DNA from: Neomicrococcus aestuarii
Lineage (GTDB): Bacteria; Actinomycetota; Actinomycetes; Actinomycetales; Micrococcaceae
DNA length: 64,000 nucleotides
Direction: 5' to 3'
Assembly: GCF_014201135.1 (NCBI RefSeq)
Contig: NZ_JACHDR010000001.1
Span: 2,728,001 to 2,792,000 of the forward strand
Positions 54,308 through 63,040 of the stretch are shown here, in pieces (positions within the stretch are counted from its first letter, which is position 1; each line of letters starts with the position of its first letter). The notes beneath the pieces are model-generated. The model was given only the letters and a program-made list of their open reading frames with translations. It did no database searches and was not told the origin of the DNA. The translations under genes and the position numbers were made by a program.

Positions 54308-55465
54308 ATGACTCCAAACGCTGGCCGCCCCGTGCCTCCCGCCCTAAAAGATCTAGCAGCTTTGCGCGATAGCGTTTCCGCCGGCCGCACCGCCCACGCC
54401 GTGGGTATGGTGCAAGAAGGCGGACAGCTTGAGCGCCTCGACATTCCGCGCCGCGCCGTAGGACCCCGCGACATCGATATTGATATTGACTTCTGCGGAT
54501 TGTGCCACTCCGATGTGCACTCCGCTCGCGGTGAGTGGGGCACCAAGAAGCTTCCGCTCGTCACCGGTCACGAAATCGTGGGCCGTGTAGTGGCACTTGG
54601 TGGCGAGGTTGAAGGCTTCGAAATTGGCGAGCGCGTGGGCGTGGGCTGTCTCGTGGACTCCTGCGGACAGTGCGAATCCTGCGAACAGGGCTTGGAACAG
54701 TACTGCCTCAACGGAGCCATTGGCACCTACGCGGCCACCAACCCGAAGACCGGCGAATACACTCAGGGCGGATACTCCACCTCGATTGTGGTGGATCAGG
54801 ACTTCGTGCTGCACGTTCCGGAGAACCTTGACCCGGCCGCCGCAGCCCCGATTCTCTGCGCCGGAATTACCACGTTCTCCCCACTGAACCACTTGTTCGT
54901 GGACGAGGATGATCAGGTAGGTGTAGTTGGTTTGGGCGGGCTCGGCCACATGGCCGTCAAGCTGGCCAAGGCCATGGGCGCCGTTGTCACCGTCTTCACC
55001 ACGTCTGAATCCAAGATTGAGGCCGCTCGTGAACTCGGTGCAGACCGCGTGGTGCTCTCCCGCGATGAGGAAGCCATGAAGGATGCTCGCGGATCCTTGG
55101 ACGTCATCATCGACACCGTCGCGGCCCCTCATGATCTGAACGCCTACTTGCGCACCTTGAAGGTGGACGGTGCGTTGGTGCAGGTGGGCTTGCCTTCTGA
55201 AGACATGCCTCCCATCAAACCCGGCGCACTCATCTCTCGCCGTTTGACCTACATGGGATCCAACATCGGCGGGATCGCTGAAACCCAAGAGGTGCTGGAC
55301 TTCTGTGCCGAACACGGCATCGTGAGCGACGTTGAAGTTGTCACCGTGGACCAGGTTAACGAGGCTTGGGAGCGCATGGTGGCTGGCGACGTGAAGTACC
55401 GCTTTGTGCTGGACGTCAACAGCTTGCGTGAGGCCGCAGCCTCTGCCGAAACCGTAGGAGCGTAA
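54308..55465 (+). CDS. zinc-dependent NAD(P) alcohol dehydrogenase
   Basis: Medium-chain dehydrogenase of the cinnamyl-alcohol/YahK subgroup, 385 residues. Catalytic zinc ligands Cys66-His67 in CGLCHSDVHSARGEWG and His88 in VTGHEIVG; structural zinc cysteines 119, 122, 125 and 133 in DSCGQCESCEQGLEQYC; nucleotide fold VGVVGLGGLGHMAVKLAKAMG. An N-terminal extension of about 28 residues (to GRTAH) is not normally present, so the true start may be later, but I see no better ribosome-binding site. Likely acts on aldehydes or primary alcohols. The HIT gene begins two bases after its stop. Confidence 0.9.
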   Translation: MTPNAGRPVPPALKDLAALRDSVSAGRTAHAVGMVQEGGQLERLDIPRRAVGPRDIDIDIDFCGLCHSDVHSARGEWGTKKLPLVTGHEIVGRVVALGGEVEGFEIGERVGVGCLVDSCGQCESCEQGLEQYCLNGAIGTYAATNPKTGEYTQGGYSTSIVVDQDFVLHVPENLDPAAAAPILCAGITTFSPLNHLFVDEDDQVGVVGLGGLGHMAVKLAKAMGAVVTVFTTSESKIEAARELGADRVVLSRDEEAMKDARGSLDVIIDTVAAPHDLNAYLRTLKVDGALVQVGLPSEDMPPIKPGALISRRLTYMGSNIGGIAETQEVLDFCAEHGIVSDVEVVTVDQVNEAWERMVAGDVKYRFVLDVNSLREAAASAETVGA

Positions 55466-55467
55466 CG

Positions 55468-55911
55468 GTGAGCACCGTATTTTCTAAGATCATTTCCGGT
55501 GAATTCCCTGGTCGCTTTGTGTGGGCCGATGAGAAGGTTGTTGCCTTCTTGTCGATCGGACCGATCACCAAGGGACACACTCTGGTGGTGCCGCGTCAAG
55601 AGATCGACAAGTGGACGGACGCCCCCGCTGAGCTCGTGGCGCACGCTACCGAAGTGGCCCAGAAGATTGGTGCCGCTCAGGTGACGGCGTTTGGTGCCGA
55701 GCGCGCAGGCCTCATGATTGCGGGCTTCGAAGTGCCGCACCTTCACGTGCACGTGTGGCCCGTGAATTCGCTGGATGATTTCAATCTTGCGAATGCGCGC
55801 ACTGATGTTCCAGATGCGGAGTTCGACGACGCAGCTCACCTCTTGCGCGTTGCTTTGCGGCAAGCGGGCCACACGGATTCTGTGGCTGACGCGGGTCCGT
55901 TGCCTGCTTAG
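55468..55911 (+). CDS. HIT family protein
   Basis: A 147-residue histidine-triad nucleotide hydrolase/transferase: SKIISGEFPGRFVWADEKVVAFL at the N terminus, PITKGHTLVVPRQEI, and the catalytic HLHVHVWP at about residues 91-98. Substrates in the family are AMP- or GMP-conjugates; specific role unknown. Near the C terminus DAEFDDAAHLLR contains a 13/14 copy of the dispersed DNA word. Convergent with hrpA. Confidence 0.9.
   Translation: MSTVFSKIISGEFPGRFVWADEKVVAFLSIGPITKGHTLVVPRQEIDKWTDAPAELVAHATEVAQKIGAAQVTAFGAERAGLMIAGFEVPHLHVHVWPVNSLDDFNLANARTDVPDAEFDDAAHLLRVALRQAGHTDSVADAGPLPA
55823..55836 (+). repeat. dispersed 14-nt word, 13/14 copy
   Basis: TCGACGACGCAGCT, first base differs. Encodes FDDAA near the end of the HIT protein. 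Confidence 0.55.
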
Positions 55912-55979
55912 GGAGAACCTGGGGCATCGTCTATGACGTACCCGGGCCGCTGAATCCGCCGCCCCGAGCGGGCGTTGGC

Positions 55980-58900
55980 TCAGTTCTTGAGCTGGGCCAA
56001 CGCTTCGCGGAGCGCGGTGCGGATCCGCTTTTCTGACACCGGATGCGCCGTGCCGAGTTCTTGAGCAAACAAGCTGACACGGAACTCTTCAAGCATCCAC
56101 TTGATCTTTGCTAGCTCCGCTGGCGTGCTTTGGTTGGGCAACAACTGATCCAACGCGGAGTCATACTCATCCTCGAGCGCCTGAATTGCTGTGATGTTCT
56201 GGGCTTCTCGCGGAGCCGAACCGGACTGAAGCTTATCCAGTCGCTTCTCCATGCCCTGCAAGTACCGCGGAAGGTGTCGCAATTGTGCTGCACCTGTGCG
56301 GGCCACAAACCCTGGGTACACCAGCAACTCCAGCTGGCTCTTGATATCTGCCAGACTCGCGGCCAAAGCCGGGGAATGTGAAGCAGAGAGTCGCTTGGTG
56401 ATGCGCAGCGAGCTGGACAGTGTTTTCTCCACCAAAGCCGTGATGCTAAAGACCGTGTCGATCAAATCCGCGCGCACTGCATCGTAGAGCTTCTGGAACT
56501 CTTCTTGCGTGAAGGGCAGATTCGCCGGCACCAACGCGTCAATTGCGGCCAGCGAACTGTCCCGAATCAGCTCATCCACGGAACCGTGCGGGTTCTGCGA
56601 AAACACCAGCTTCTCGTTATTTTTCAGGTGATCCAGCACGTAGCGAGCCGGCGAAGGAATGGTCAGCTGAAGCAAACGCACTACACCGGCACGGTGAGCC
56701 GCTTGTTGTTCGGCGACGCTTCTAAAAACCGTCAACCGAACGGTAGTGACTTCGTCCGCAAGTGCCGGATAGGCCGTGATGGTTTTCCCGGCAACCGTGG
56801 ATTCGATCTTGCGATGAATGACTCCGCGTTCGCCGACGTTCTGGTCCCACTGTTTGATGCCTGCGTGTTCCCACGTGCCGCGCACCTCCGAGGCTGCAGA
56901 GTTGCCAGCCGTCCGAGCATTTTTACCCTTCGGCAAAGTTTTGGGTGTGGCGCTGGGTGCGTTCTTGTTCCCTTGAGCGCCGGCAGTCGCTTTAGCCCCG
57001 GGTGTCTTTGATGCACCGGGCTGGGGTGATTCTAGGCTTGCAGCAATCGCCTGTCGGTTCTGGGTGGCAAGAGAGACCTGCAGGTACTTGAGGTCTTCGG
57101 AACGAGCCAACACCTTGTTGGTAGAACCGAGGACTTCGAACTTCGCTTTAAGGTGTGCAGGAACTGCGTCCCAATTCCAGGAGCCGGGCGGGATGACGAA
57201 TCCGCGTAGACGTCGAAGAACCAGCTCAAGGGAAGGCTCCAGCGCATCGGTAGTGGGGTCAAACTCGGCGTTGAGCGCGGCAGTTGCTTGACGGGCCACG
57301 TCCGGGGCCGGGACAAAGTTCTTCCGGATGTTCTTGGGCAAAGACTTGATGAGCGCCGTGACCAGTTCTTCTCGGAAGCCCGGAACCTGCCAGGCAAAAC
57401 GTGCCGGATCCAGCTGGTTCAAGAACAGCACGGGGACACGAACGGTTACACCGTCGCTCTCGTCGTCGCGCGCCGCGGGATTGAACTCGTAGCGCAAATC
57501 CAGCTCAAGATCGCCGTGCCGCATGGTGCGCGGGTAGGCGCTCTCATCCACGTTGTCCGCTTCATCGCTACGCAGAGCGTCGGCGTCGAAGTCTAGAAGT
57601 GTGGGGTTGTCCTGCTGGGCCTTCTTCCACCACGCGTCAAAGTGGCGTTCACTCGTGACGTCGGGACCGACGCGCTCGTTATAGAAGTCAAAGAGGTCTT
57701 GATCGGAGACACGGAGGTCGCGGCGACGAGTTCGAGTTTCGAGCTCTTCAATGTCCTCAAGGAGCTTACGGTTTCGTGCGAAGAAGGCGTGGCGGGTCTT
57801 CCAATCGCCTTCCACGAGCGCGTGCTGAATGAACATTTCGCGCGCCAAACGCAGGTTGACGTTGCGGAACTGGATACGCCGTTGGGGAACCACCGGGAGA
57901 CCAAATGCTGTGACCTTCTCATAAGCCATGACCGATCCCAAGGTGGAAGACCAATGGGGTTCAGAGTAGGTCTTCTTCACGAGGTGGGGAGCAACAAGCT
58001 CCACCCACGCGGGATCGAATTTCGCGTTAGTCCTCGCCCAGAGGCGGGAGGTTTCCACGAGCTCGGCGGCCATGACCCAGTCGGGCTTCTTCTTGAACAA
58101 GGAGGACCCTGGGAAGACTGCGAAGCGACTGCCGCGCGCGCCTTGGTATTCGCGCTTGCGTTCATCCCATAAACCAATGTGACTCACCAGTCCGGAGAGC
58201 AAAGACATGTGTACGTTGTCCGCGTTGGCTACTGGATCAATGGGAGCCGCTGCGATCTTGATGCCCACGGACTTGGCCAACTGGCGCAACTGAGTGAACA
58301 GGTCCTGCCACTCGCGCACGCGGAGATAGTTGATGAACTCTTGCTTGCACAAGCGCCGGAAAGCGGACGAGGAGAGTTCTTGCTGCTTCTCCTGAAGGTA
58401 ACGCCACAAATTCAAGTAACCCAAGAAGTCAGAGGATTCGTCCTCGAAACGTCGATGAAGCTCGGTGGCGCGCTCGCGCTTTCCGCTCTCTTGAGAAGGG
58501 CGCTCTCGAGGGTCCTGAATGCTCAGCGCGGCAGCCAAAACCATGACTTCCTTGGCACAGTCGCGCTGACCGGCCTCTAGGATCATGCGACCTAAGCGCA
58601 CGTCCACGGGAAGTTTGGCTAGCTGGCGTCCGGTACGAGTGATGCCGTTGGCGTTCCTGCCGCCGGCAGTCCCGCTGCCCGCGCCGCTGCCGCCACCCAT
58701 GGCGCCCAGCTCACGCAACAACAGCACGCCGTCGTTCACGGCCTTCGCATCCGGCTTCTCAACGAACGGGAAATCGCCAACATCTTTCGGGGAAGAAATG
58801 ATGCCCATCGCGCTCATGCTCAATATGACCGAGGCCAGATTGGTGCGCAGGATTTCAGGGTCCGTGAACTCCGGGCGTGAGGTGAAATCGTCTTCGGAAT

Positions 58901-59999
58901 ACAGGCGGATGGCAATGCCATCGCTCACGCGGCCACAACGGCCCGAACGCTGATTAGCGCTCGCTTGCGAGATACGTTCAATGGGGAGCCGCTGAACCTT
59001 AGTGCGGTGTGAGTAGCGGGAGATACGTGCAACACCTGTATCGATCACGTACTTGATGCCCGGAACCGTCAGCGAGGTTTCCGCAACGTTCGTTGCCAAG
59101 ATAATGCGCCGCTGGGAACCGGGATTGAAGACGCGGTGCTGCTCGGCCAAGGACAAGCGTGCAAACAGCGGCAGGATCTCCGTGCCAGCGAGACGGCGAT
59201 TGCGTTCCACAAGTGAACGTAGTGCATCCGCGGCGTCGCGGATCTCCCGTTCTCCCGAGAGGAACACCAGAATGTCGCCGGGGGCTTCCTTGGACAGTTC
59301 CACCACGGCATCGCAAATACCGTCGACGGGGTCTTTGTCTTCTTCAAGAGCGGACTCGGGATCCAGCTCATCCTCATCCAAGGAGGGGTCTGCAGCCAAC
59401 GGCCGGTAGCGGATTTCCACCGGATAGGTACGCCCGGACACCTCGATGATGGGTGCCGGGGTGGTTTCGGTACCAAAGTGGTTGGCGAAGCGCTCGGGGT
59501 CAATCGTTGCCGACGTGATGACAATCTTCAGATCCGGGCGCTGGGGGAGGAGCCGCTTGAGGTACCCCATGAGGAAATCGATGTTCAAGCTGCGCTCGTG
59601 GGCCTCGTCAATGATGATGGCGCTGTAACGCTCGAGCTTACGATCCTGCGGGACCTCGGCCAGCATAATGCCGTCCGTCATGAGCTTCACTTGGGTTTGC
59701 TTAGAGACCTCGCCGGTGAAGCGAACCTGGTAGCCCACCTCGTCGCCGATCTCCACGCTAAGCTCCTCAGCAAGACGCTCAGCGACCGTGCGTGCTGCCA
59801 GACGACGGGGCTGCGTATGTCCAATGACACCGCGCTCGCCGTACCCCATCTCCAAAAGCATCTTGGGGAGCTGCGTGGTCTTGCCCGAACCCGTTTCACC
59901 GGCAACGATCACCACTTGGTGCTCAGAAATTGCCTTCTTGATATCTTCGCGGCGCGCGCTAACAGGCAGGGATTCGGGGTATGAAATCGTCAAGGCCAT
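55980..59999 (-). CDS. hrpA: ATP-dependent RNA helicase HrpA
   Basis: DEAH-box helicase of the long bacterial HrpA type, 1339 residues. Walker A GETGSGKTTQLPKMLLE (34-50), HTQPRRLAARTVAERLAEE, IIIDEAHERSLNIDFLMGYL (motif II DEAH), ITSATID, then motif VI QRSGRCGRVSDGIAIRLYSEDD. The HA2/OB regions and a C-terminal DUF3418-like half follow; a low-complexity Gly/Ser/Ala insert (GGGSGAGSGTAGG, about 437-449) and a Lys/Ala-rich insert (about 985-1030) interrupt it. HrpA resolves stalled or collided ribosomes in E. coli; a similar role is likely here. ATG 59999 gives a complete N terminus. Confidence 0.95.
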   Translation of the reverse strand: MALTISYPESLPVSARREDIKKAISEHQVVIVAGETGSGKTTQLPKMLLEMGYGERGVIGHTQPRRLAARTVAERLAEELSVEIGDEVGYQVRFTGEVSKQTQVKLMTDGIMLAEVPQDRKLERYSAIIIDEAHERSLNIDFLMGYLKRLLPQRPDLKIVITSATIDPERFANHFGTETTPAPIIEVSGRTYPVEIRYRPLAADPSLDEDELDPESALEEDKDPVDGICDAVVELSKEAPGDILVFLSGEREIRDAADALRSLVERNRRLAGTEILPLFARLSLAEQHRVFNPGSQRRIILATNVAETSLTVPGIKYVIDTGVARISRYSHRTKVQRLPIERISQASANQRSGRCGRVSDGIAIRLYSEDDFTSRPEFTDPEILRTNLASVILSMSAMGIISSPKDVGDFPFVEKPDAKAVNDGVLLLRELGAMGGGSGAGSGTAGGRNANGITRTGRQLAKLPVDVRLGRMILEAGQRDCAKEVMVLAAALSIQDPRERPSQESGKRERATELHRRFEDESSDFLGYLNLWRYLQEKQQELSSSAFRRLCKQEFINYLRVREWQDLFTQLRQLAKSVGIKIAAAPIDPVANADNVHMSLLSGLVSHIGLWDERKREYQGARGSRFAVFPGSSLFKKKPDWVMAAELVETSRLWARTNAKFDPAWVELVAPHLVKKTYSEPHWSSTLGSVMAYEKVTAFGLPVVPQRRIQFRNVNLRLAREMFIQHALVEGDWKTRHAFFARNRKLLEDIEELETRTRRRDLRVSDQDLFDFYNERVGPDVTSERHFDAWWKKAQQDNPTLLDFDADALRSDEADNVDESAYPRTMRHGDLELDLRYEFNPAARDDESDGVTVRVPVLFLNQLDPARFAWQVPGFREELVTALIKSLPKNIRKNFVPAPDVARQATAALNAEFDPTTDALEPSLELVLRRLRGFVIPPGSWNWDAVPAHLKAKFEVLGSTNKVLARSEDLKYLQVSLATQNRQAIAASLESPQPGASKTPGAKATAGAQGNKNAPSATPKTLPKGKNARTAGNSAASEVRGTWEHAGIKQWDQNVGERGVIHRKIESTVAGKTITAYPALADEVTTVRLTVFRSVAEQQAAHRAGVVRLLQLTIPSPARYVLDHLKNNEKLVFSQNPHGSVDELIRDSSLAAIDALVPANLPFTQEEFQKLYDAVRADLIDTVFSITALVEKTLSSSLRITKRLSASHSPALAASLADIKSQLELLVYPGFVARTGAAQLRHLPRYLQGMEKRLDKLQSGSAPREAQNITAIQALEDEYDSALDQLLPNQSTPAELAKIKWMLEEFRVSLFAQELGTAHPVSEKRIRTALREALAQLKN

Positions 60000-60020
60000 A
60001 GCTCACCAAGCTTAGTGGAA

Positions 60021-60058
60021 AGCCCCGGCCCTCACGCAATGGCGCGAGAACCGGGGCT
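60021..60058 (-). terminator. terminator between the metallophosphoesterase and hrpA
   Basis: AGCCCCGG (60021-60028) and CCGGGGCT (60051-60058) with an inner seven-pair stem; on the minus strand it is followed by TTTCC. It ends the metallophosphoesterase transcript ahead of hrpA. Confidence 0.8.
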
Positions 60059-60104
60059 AACCGAACTCAACCCACTCGTCTCGGGAAGTTAATCCTCGAA
60101 GCCG

Positions 60105-60118
60105 AGCGGCGTCGTCGT
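60105..60118 (-). repeat. dispersed 14-nt word, 13/14 intergenic copy
   Basis: Reverse complement ACGACGACGCCGCT, one mismatch; located five bases beyond the metallophosphoesterase stop. Confidence 0.55.
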
Positions 60119-60123
60119 ACTAC

Positions 60124-61173
60124 TTACTTCTGAAACTGAACGCGCTCCCAGGTCAACAGCTCATCAGTCTGCTGGTTTGCAGGAGCCACGGAAACACTCA
60201 ACCACTCATTGCTGGTAGCGGCACCCGCAACCGTGATGCGCTGCAAGTTGGTGAGCGGCTCAATGCCGTAGACGTTCACCCAAGGGGAACCCTCAGCAAG
60301 CGGCTCATCAGCGTTGTAGACGTGGGAGTCACCGTTGAACAAGTACACCGGACCGTCGAAGGAACGAGCGCCAGCTGCAATTGCCTCAACCGTCTCATGG
60401 AAGCCGGAGACCAGCTCTGGGTTCTGCTCCACGTTCTGAGTCAACTGCCATGGATCAAACATGTCAGCCTGCGTCATGATGACCACGCCGCGAGCGTTAG
60501 TCTTCTCAGCCTTCGCGAACGTCTGGTTGATCAGCGCAACGTTGGCCTCGGTGCGGTGCGCTTCCTCAGCGAGCTGCTCATCAGTCGCCTCCGTCAAGCC
60601 CAAGCCGGACCATGGAGCCAACGAGTTATTGGAGCCCTGAACATCCACCACAGCGAACTCAACGCGCTGCTTCGTGAAGCTCACGTTCTCCGGCAAACCG
60701 ATCGCTGCCTGAGACTTCACTGGCATGGTGGCGCCGAGAGTCTTGTTGGCAACTGGGAAGAAGATTTCGCGCAGCGTGTCAAGACGCTCGAGAGGATTGT
60801 AGGAGCCATTGTTCGTGCGGTGGCAGTCAACCCACTCGTTATCACCCGGAGTGTAAATCAGGGGAGTCTCTAGGCGGTCAAACTGCGCGCGAATCATCTG
60901 GAAGTACTCGTCCGTGCACTGAGCGGAGCCGGCCTTGATGTCACCCACGTGGGTGAGGAAGGACAAATCCGTTTGCGTGTTCAGATCCGAGATCATGGAA
61001 GGGAATTCGGCAACCTGGGCTGCGCCGTAAGGGACGTCGCCGAACACGCCGAAAGTGTAGGCGTCCTTGGTGTTTTCCGCGGCAGGTGCGGCGACGGCTG
61101 GGGTGGAAAGTGAGGCGGCAAGGGCGACGGCGCCTGCTACCGCGCCGAGGCGGGTCAAGAAAGTGCGAGTCAT
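60124..61173 (-). CDS. secreted calcineurin-like metallophosphoesterase
   Basis: A 349-residue exported protein: signal peptide with MTRTFLTRLGAVAGAVALAA and likely cleavage near AVAAPAA, then a metallophosphoesterase fold with metal motifs FGDVPYG (about residue 44), HVGDIKAG (about 76), PGDNEW (about 110) and a C-terminal GDSHVYNAD. The exact GH-x-H motif of the family is replaced by GDSH, so one metal ligand may be Asp/Ser-His. Substrate unknown; phosphate scavenging at the cell surface is plausible. It stands alone, with its own terminator downstream. Confidence 0.85.
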   Translation of the reverse strand: MTRTFLTRLGAVAGAVALAASLSTPAVAAPAAENTKDAYTFGVFGDVPYGAAQVAEFPSMISDLNTQTDLSFLTHVGDIKAGSAQCTDEYFQMIRAQFDRLETPLIYTPGDNEWVDCHRTNNGSYNPLERLDTLREIFFPVANKTLGATMPVKSQAAIGLPENVSFTKQRVEFAVVDVQGSNNSLAPWSGLGLTEATDEQLAEEAHRTEANVALINQTFAKAEKTNARGVVIMTQADMFDPWQLTQNVEQNPELVSGFHETVEAIAAGARSFDGPVYLFNGDSHVYNADEPLAEGSPWVNVYGIEPLTNLQRITVAGAATSNEWLSVSVAPANQQTDELLTWERVQFQK

Positions 61174-61498
61174 GAGAATCTCCTAAAGAAGGAAGAGAAA
61201 GTATCCACTATGGAACACCCGCGATCGTAGGCTCGAGAAGTGACGTGCAAGCGACGCGAAGGTGACCAGAACGTGAATGGGGAAAGAATCGGACTAACGC
61301 TGTCGCTGCACAAGGAGTGGGATGCGTTACGAATGTACGGGTGTCTTTGTGGTGGCGCTGAACGCGTTGAGGAACAAGCGCTACCACCGGTGAGTTGTCT
61401 CTTGTTGTGAGCTAAATTGCGATTTTACGAGCCAAGGGCGATAGGCGCTCTTTGGCTCATAAACTGAGCCTGAACGGGGTGCTTTGAGCGACCCGTGA
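61174..61498. other. intergenic stretch, nothing recognised
   Basis: About 325 bases between the divergent metallophosphoesterase start and the isochorismatase remnant. It should contain the metallophosphoesterase promoter. GAGCCAA/TTGGCTC can form a 7-bp stem around 61430-61465. I found no coding sequence for the missing isochorismatase N terminus in any frame. Confidence 0.5.
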
Positions 61499-62002
61499 TC
61501 ACACCCTAAGTCCCAGAATCTGGTGGGCAACGTCAGCACCATCCTCGACGCCGCTCGTGCAGCAGGCGCTCCTGTGATTTTTAACCGCATTGTGGTGTAC
61601 CCAGGTGCAGCTGGCGGAACCAACGCCCCGATCTCCAACATGCTGGGCTCAGAGTCATTCAAGTTAGGAAGCTGGGGAGCTGAGATCGTTGACGAGCTCA
61701 AGCCAGCTGACAGTGACATTGTTCTGGACCGTAACCGCATGAGCGCTTTCAACGGCAGTGGACTGGACTTCATCCTGCGCAACTTGGGCGTTTCCAAGGT
61801 TGTTGTGGTGGGTGGCTGGACCAACATGGCCGTTGAGCACACCGTGCGTGACGCAGCTGATCACGGCTTTGAAGTTTCGATTGTTTCCGACGCCACGTCC
61901 AGCATCAATGCGGAATGGCATGAGGCTGCTTTGAGCTTCGCCTTGTTGAACATTGCCACGATCACTGACACGAAGTCTGTGGTGGAAGCGCCGAACGCCT
62001 AG
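61499..62002 (+). pseudogene. isochorismatase/cysteine-hydrolase family remnant, N-terminally truncated
   Basis: The frame (possible GTG at 61523) begins in the middle of the isochorismatase fold at NVSTILDAARAAGAPVIFNRIV and continues normally: DSDIVLDRNRMSAFNGSGLDFIL, VVVVGGWTNMAVEHTVRDAADHGFEVSIVSDA. The first strand with the catalytic Asp (usual LLVIDMQ) and about 35 residues are absent, and the frame is blocked by a stop at 61496. The position of the nucleophilic Cys reads Ala in TNMAVEHT. No ribosome-binding site precedes the GTG. It is best read as a decayed gene, although Cys-less members of the family exist. Confidence 0.65.
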
Positions 62003-62017
62003 TCGGCTAGTAAAAGA

Positions 62018-62093
62018 TGGTGCCCTCGAAAGGATTCGAACCTTCGACCTTCTGCTCCGGAGGCAGACGCTCTATCCCCTGAGCTACGAGGGC
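62018..62093 (-). tRNA. tRNA-Arg (anticodon CCG)
   Basis: A 76-nt tRNA on the minus strand: acceptor GCCCTCG/CGAGGGC, D-arm GCTCAGGGGATAGAGC, anticodon stem TCTGC/GCAGA with loop CTCCGGA (anticodon CCG, reads CGG), T-arm AAGGTTCGAATCCTT and encoded CCA. It lies about 950 bases from argS. Confidence 0.96.
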
Positions 62094-62138
62094 GGGGGTC
62101 CCGAAAGGACAGCTAAGAGCTTAGCAGGACTTTTTAGC

Positions 62139-62906
62139 TCAGCCCCAACTGCCGGTGCGTCGGTGCTCCACGTCAGGGTCTTCTTCAGAACCAGTTGATC
62201 GTGGAGCTTCAGGCAGGCGCGCCGGCGGGCCATCCACATGTCCGGGAAGAATTCGGAAATGCGGTTTGCGTGCAGAAGTCTCTTGCGATGCTGCGGCCTC
62301 GGTGATGCGAGGCGCGGGAGATTGAACCTGCGGACGAGCTACCGGGCGTGATTCGCGGCGAGGCTCGGGAGCAATTATTGACTCTTCTGACGGTTTAGGT
62401 GCTGAGGCCGACTCAACCTGGCTCACCCGGGGGAACGCGAATTCGCCGCGGCCCTGTTCGTAACGGTGCAGGGTTTCGAAGATGCGATTCACGAAAGCGT
62501 CAACTTCGCCTTGGTGGTAGCCCTCGCGATTCTTGGTGGTACTAAAAGCGATCTCTGGAATTTCGGTGGACATCAGAATGCCGGCCGGAAGGCGGTACCG
62601 GGGCCCCCGTTCATGGGCCACGAGCGCCTCATGAACGTGGCTTAGGAGGTTATCAACCTCGAGAGTCTCGTACCCCTCGTGGAACGTCACGGCGGAGAAC
62701 TTGACGTTTTCAAGCTCCTCAGCGGTGACCGAACCGGGCCAGGACGTTGCCTTTCGGTGACGTTCCTCATACTCCATCAGTTGGCGCGCAAGCTTCTTGT
62801 TGGCCAGATGGCGACGAAGCTTATCGGCAACCACAACAAGAACGGCCAGCGCCGCGACGGCGCCACCGATCCACCAAACAAGGGCAAGAAACGAGTCCAC
62901 GAACAC
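62139..62906 (-). CDS. DivIVA-domain membrane protein
   Basis: A 255-residue protein with one N-terminal membrane helix (about residues 6-26), a coiled basic stretch (DKLRRHLANKKLARQLMEYEERHRK), then two copies of the short DivI1A motif: VKFSAVTFHEGYETLEVDNLLSHVHEAL (about 70-97) and AFSTTKNREGYHQGEVDAFVNRIFETL (about 120-146). The rest is a Pro/Ser/Glu/Arg-rich disordered tail. Such TIGR03544-motif proteins occur in actinomycetes and may attach to cell-pole scaffolds; function unproven. Divergent from argS. Confidence 0.82.
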   Translation of the reverse strand: MFVDSFLALVWWIGGAVAALAVLVVVADKLRRHLANKKLARQLMEYEERHRKATSWPGSVTAEELENVKFSAVTFHEGYETLEVDNLLSHVHEALVAHERGPRYRLPAGILMSTEIPEIAFSTTKNREGYHQGEVDAFVNRIFETLHRYEQGRGEFAFPRVSQVESASAPKPSEESIIAPEPRRESRPVARPQVQSPAPRITEAAASQETSARKPHFRILPGHVDGPPARLPEAPRSTGSEEDPDVEHRRTGSWG

Positions 62907-63040
62907 TATTCTCTCGATTTATTGCGGTAAGTGGTTCTCGAAACACCAGAAGTGGGCACAATTTTTTCAAAGAGTGTCACAACGGGGCTTTCCGCTGTAG
63001 CGGCGCGAAAACTCAAGTTCCTCGCGGGTATCCTTGACGG

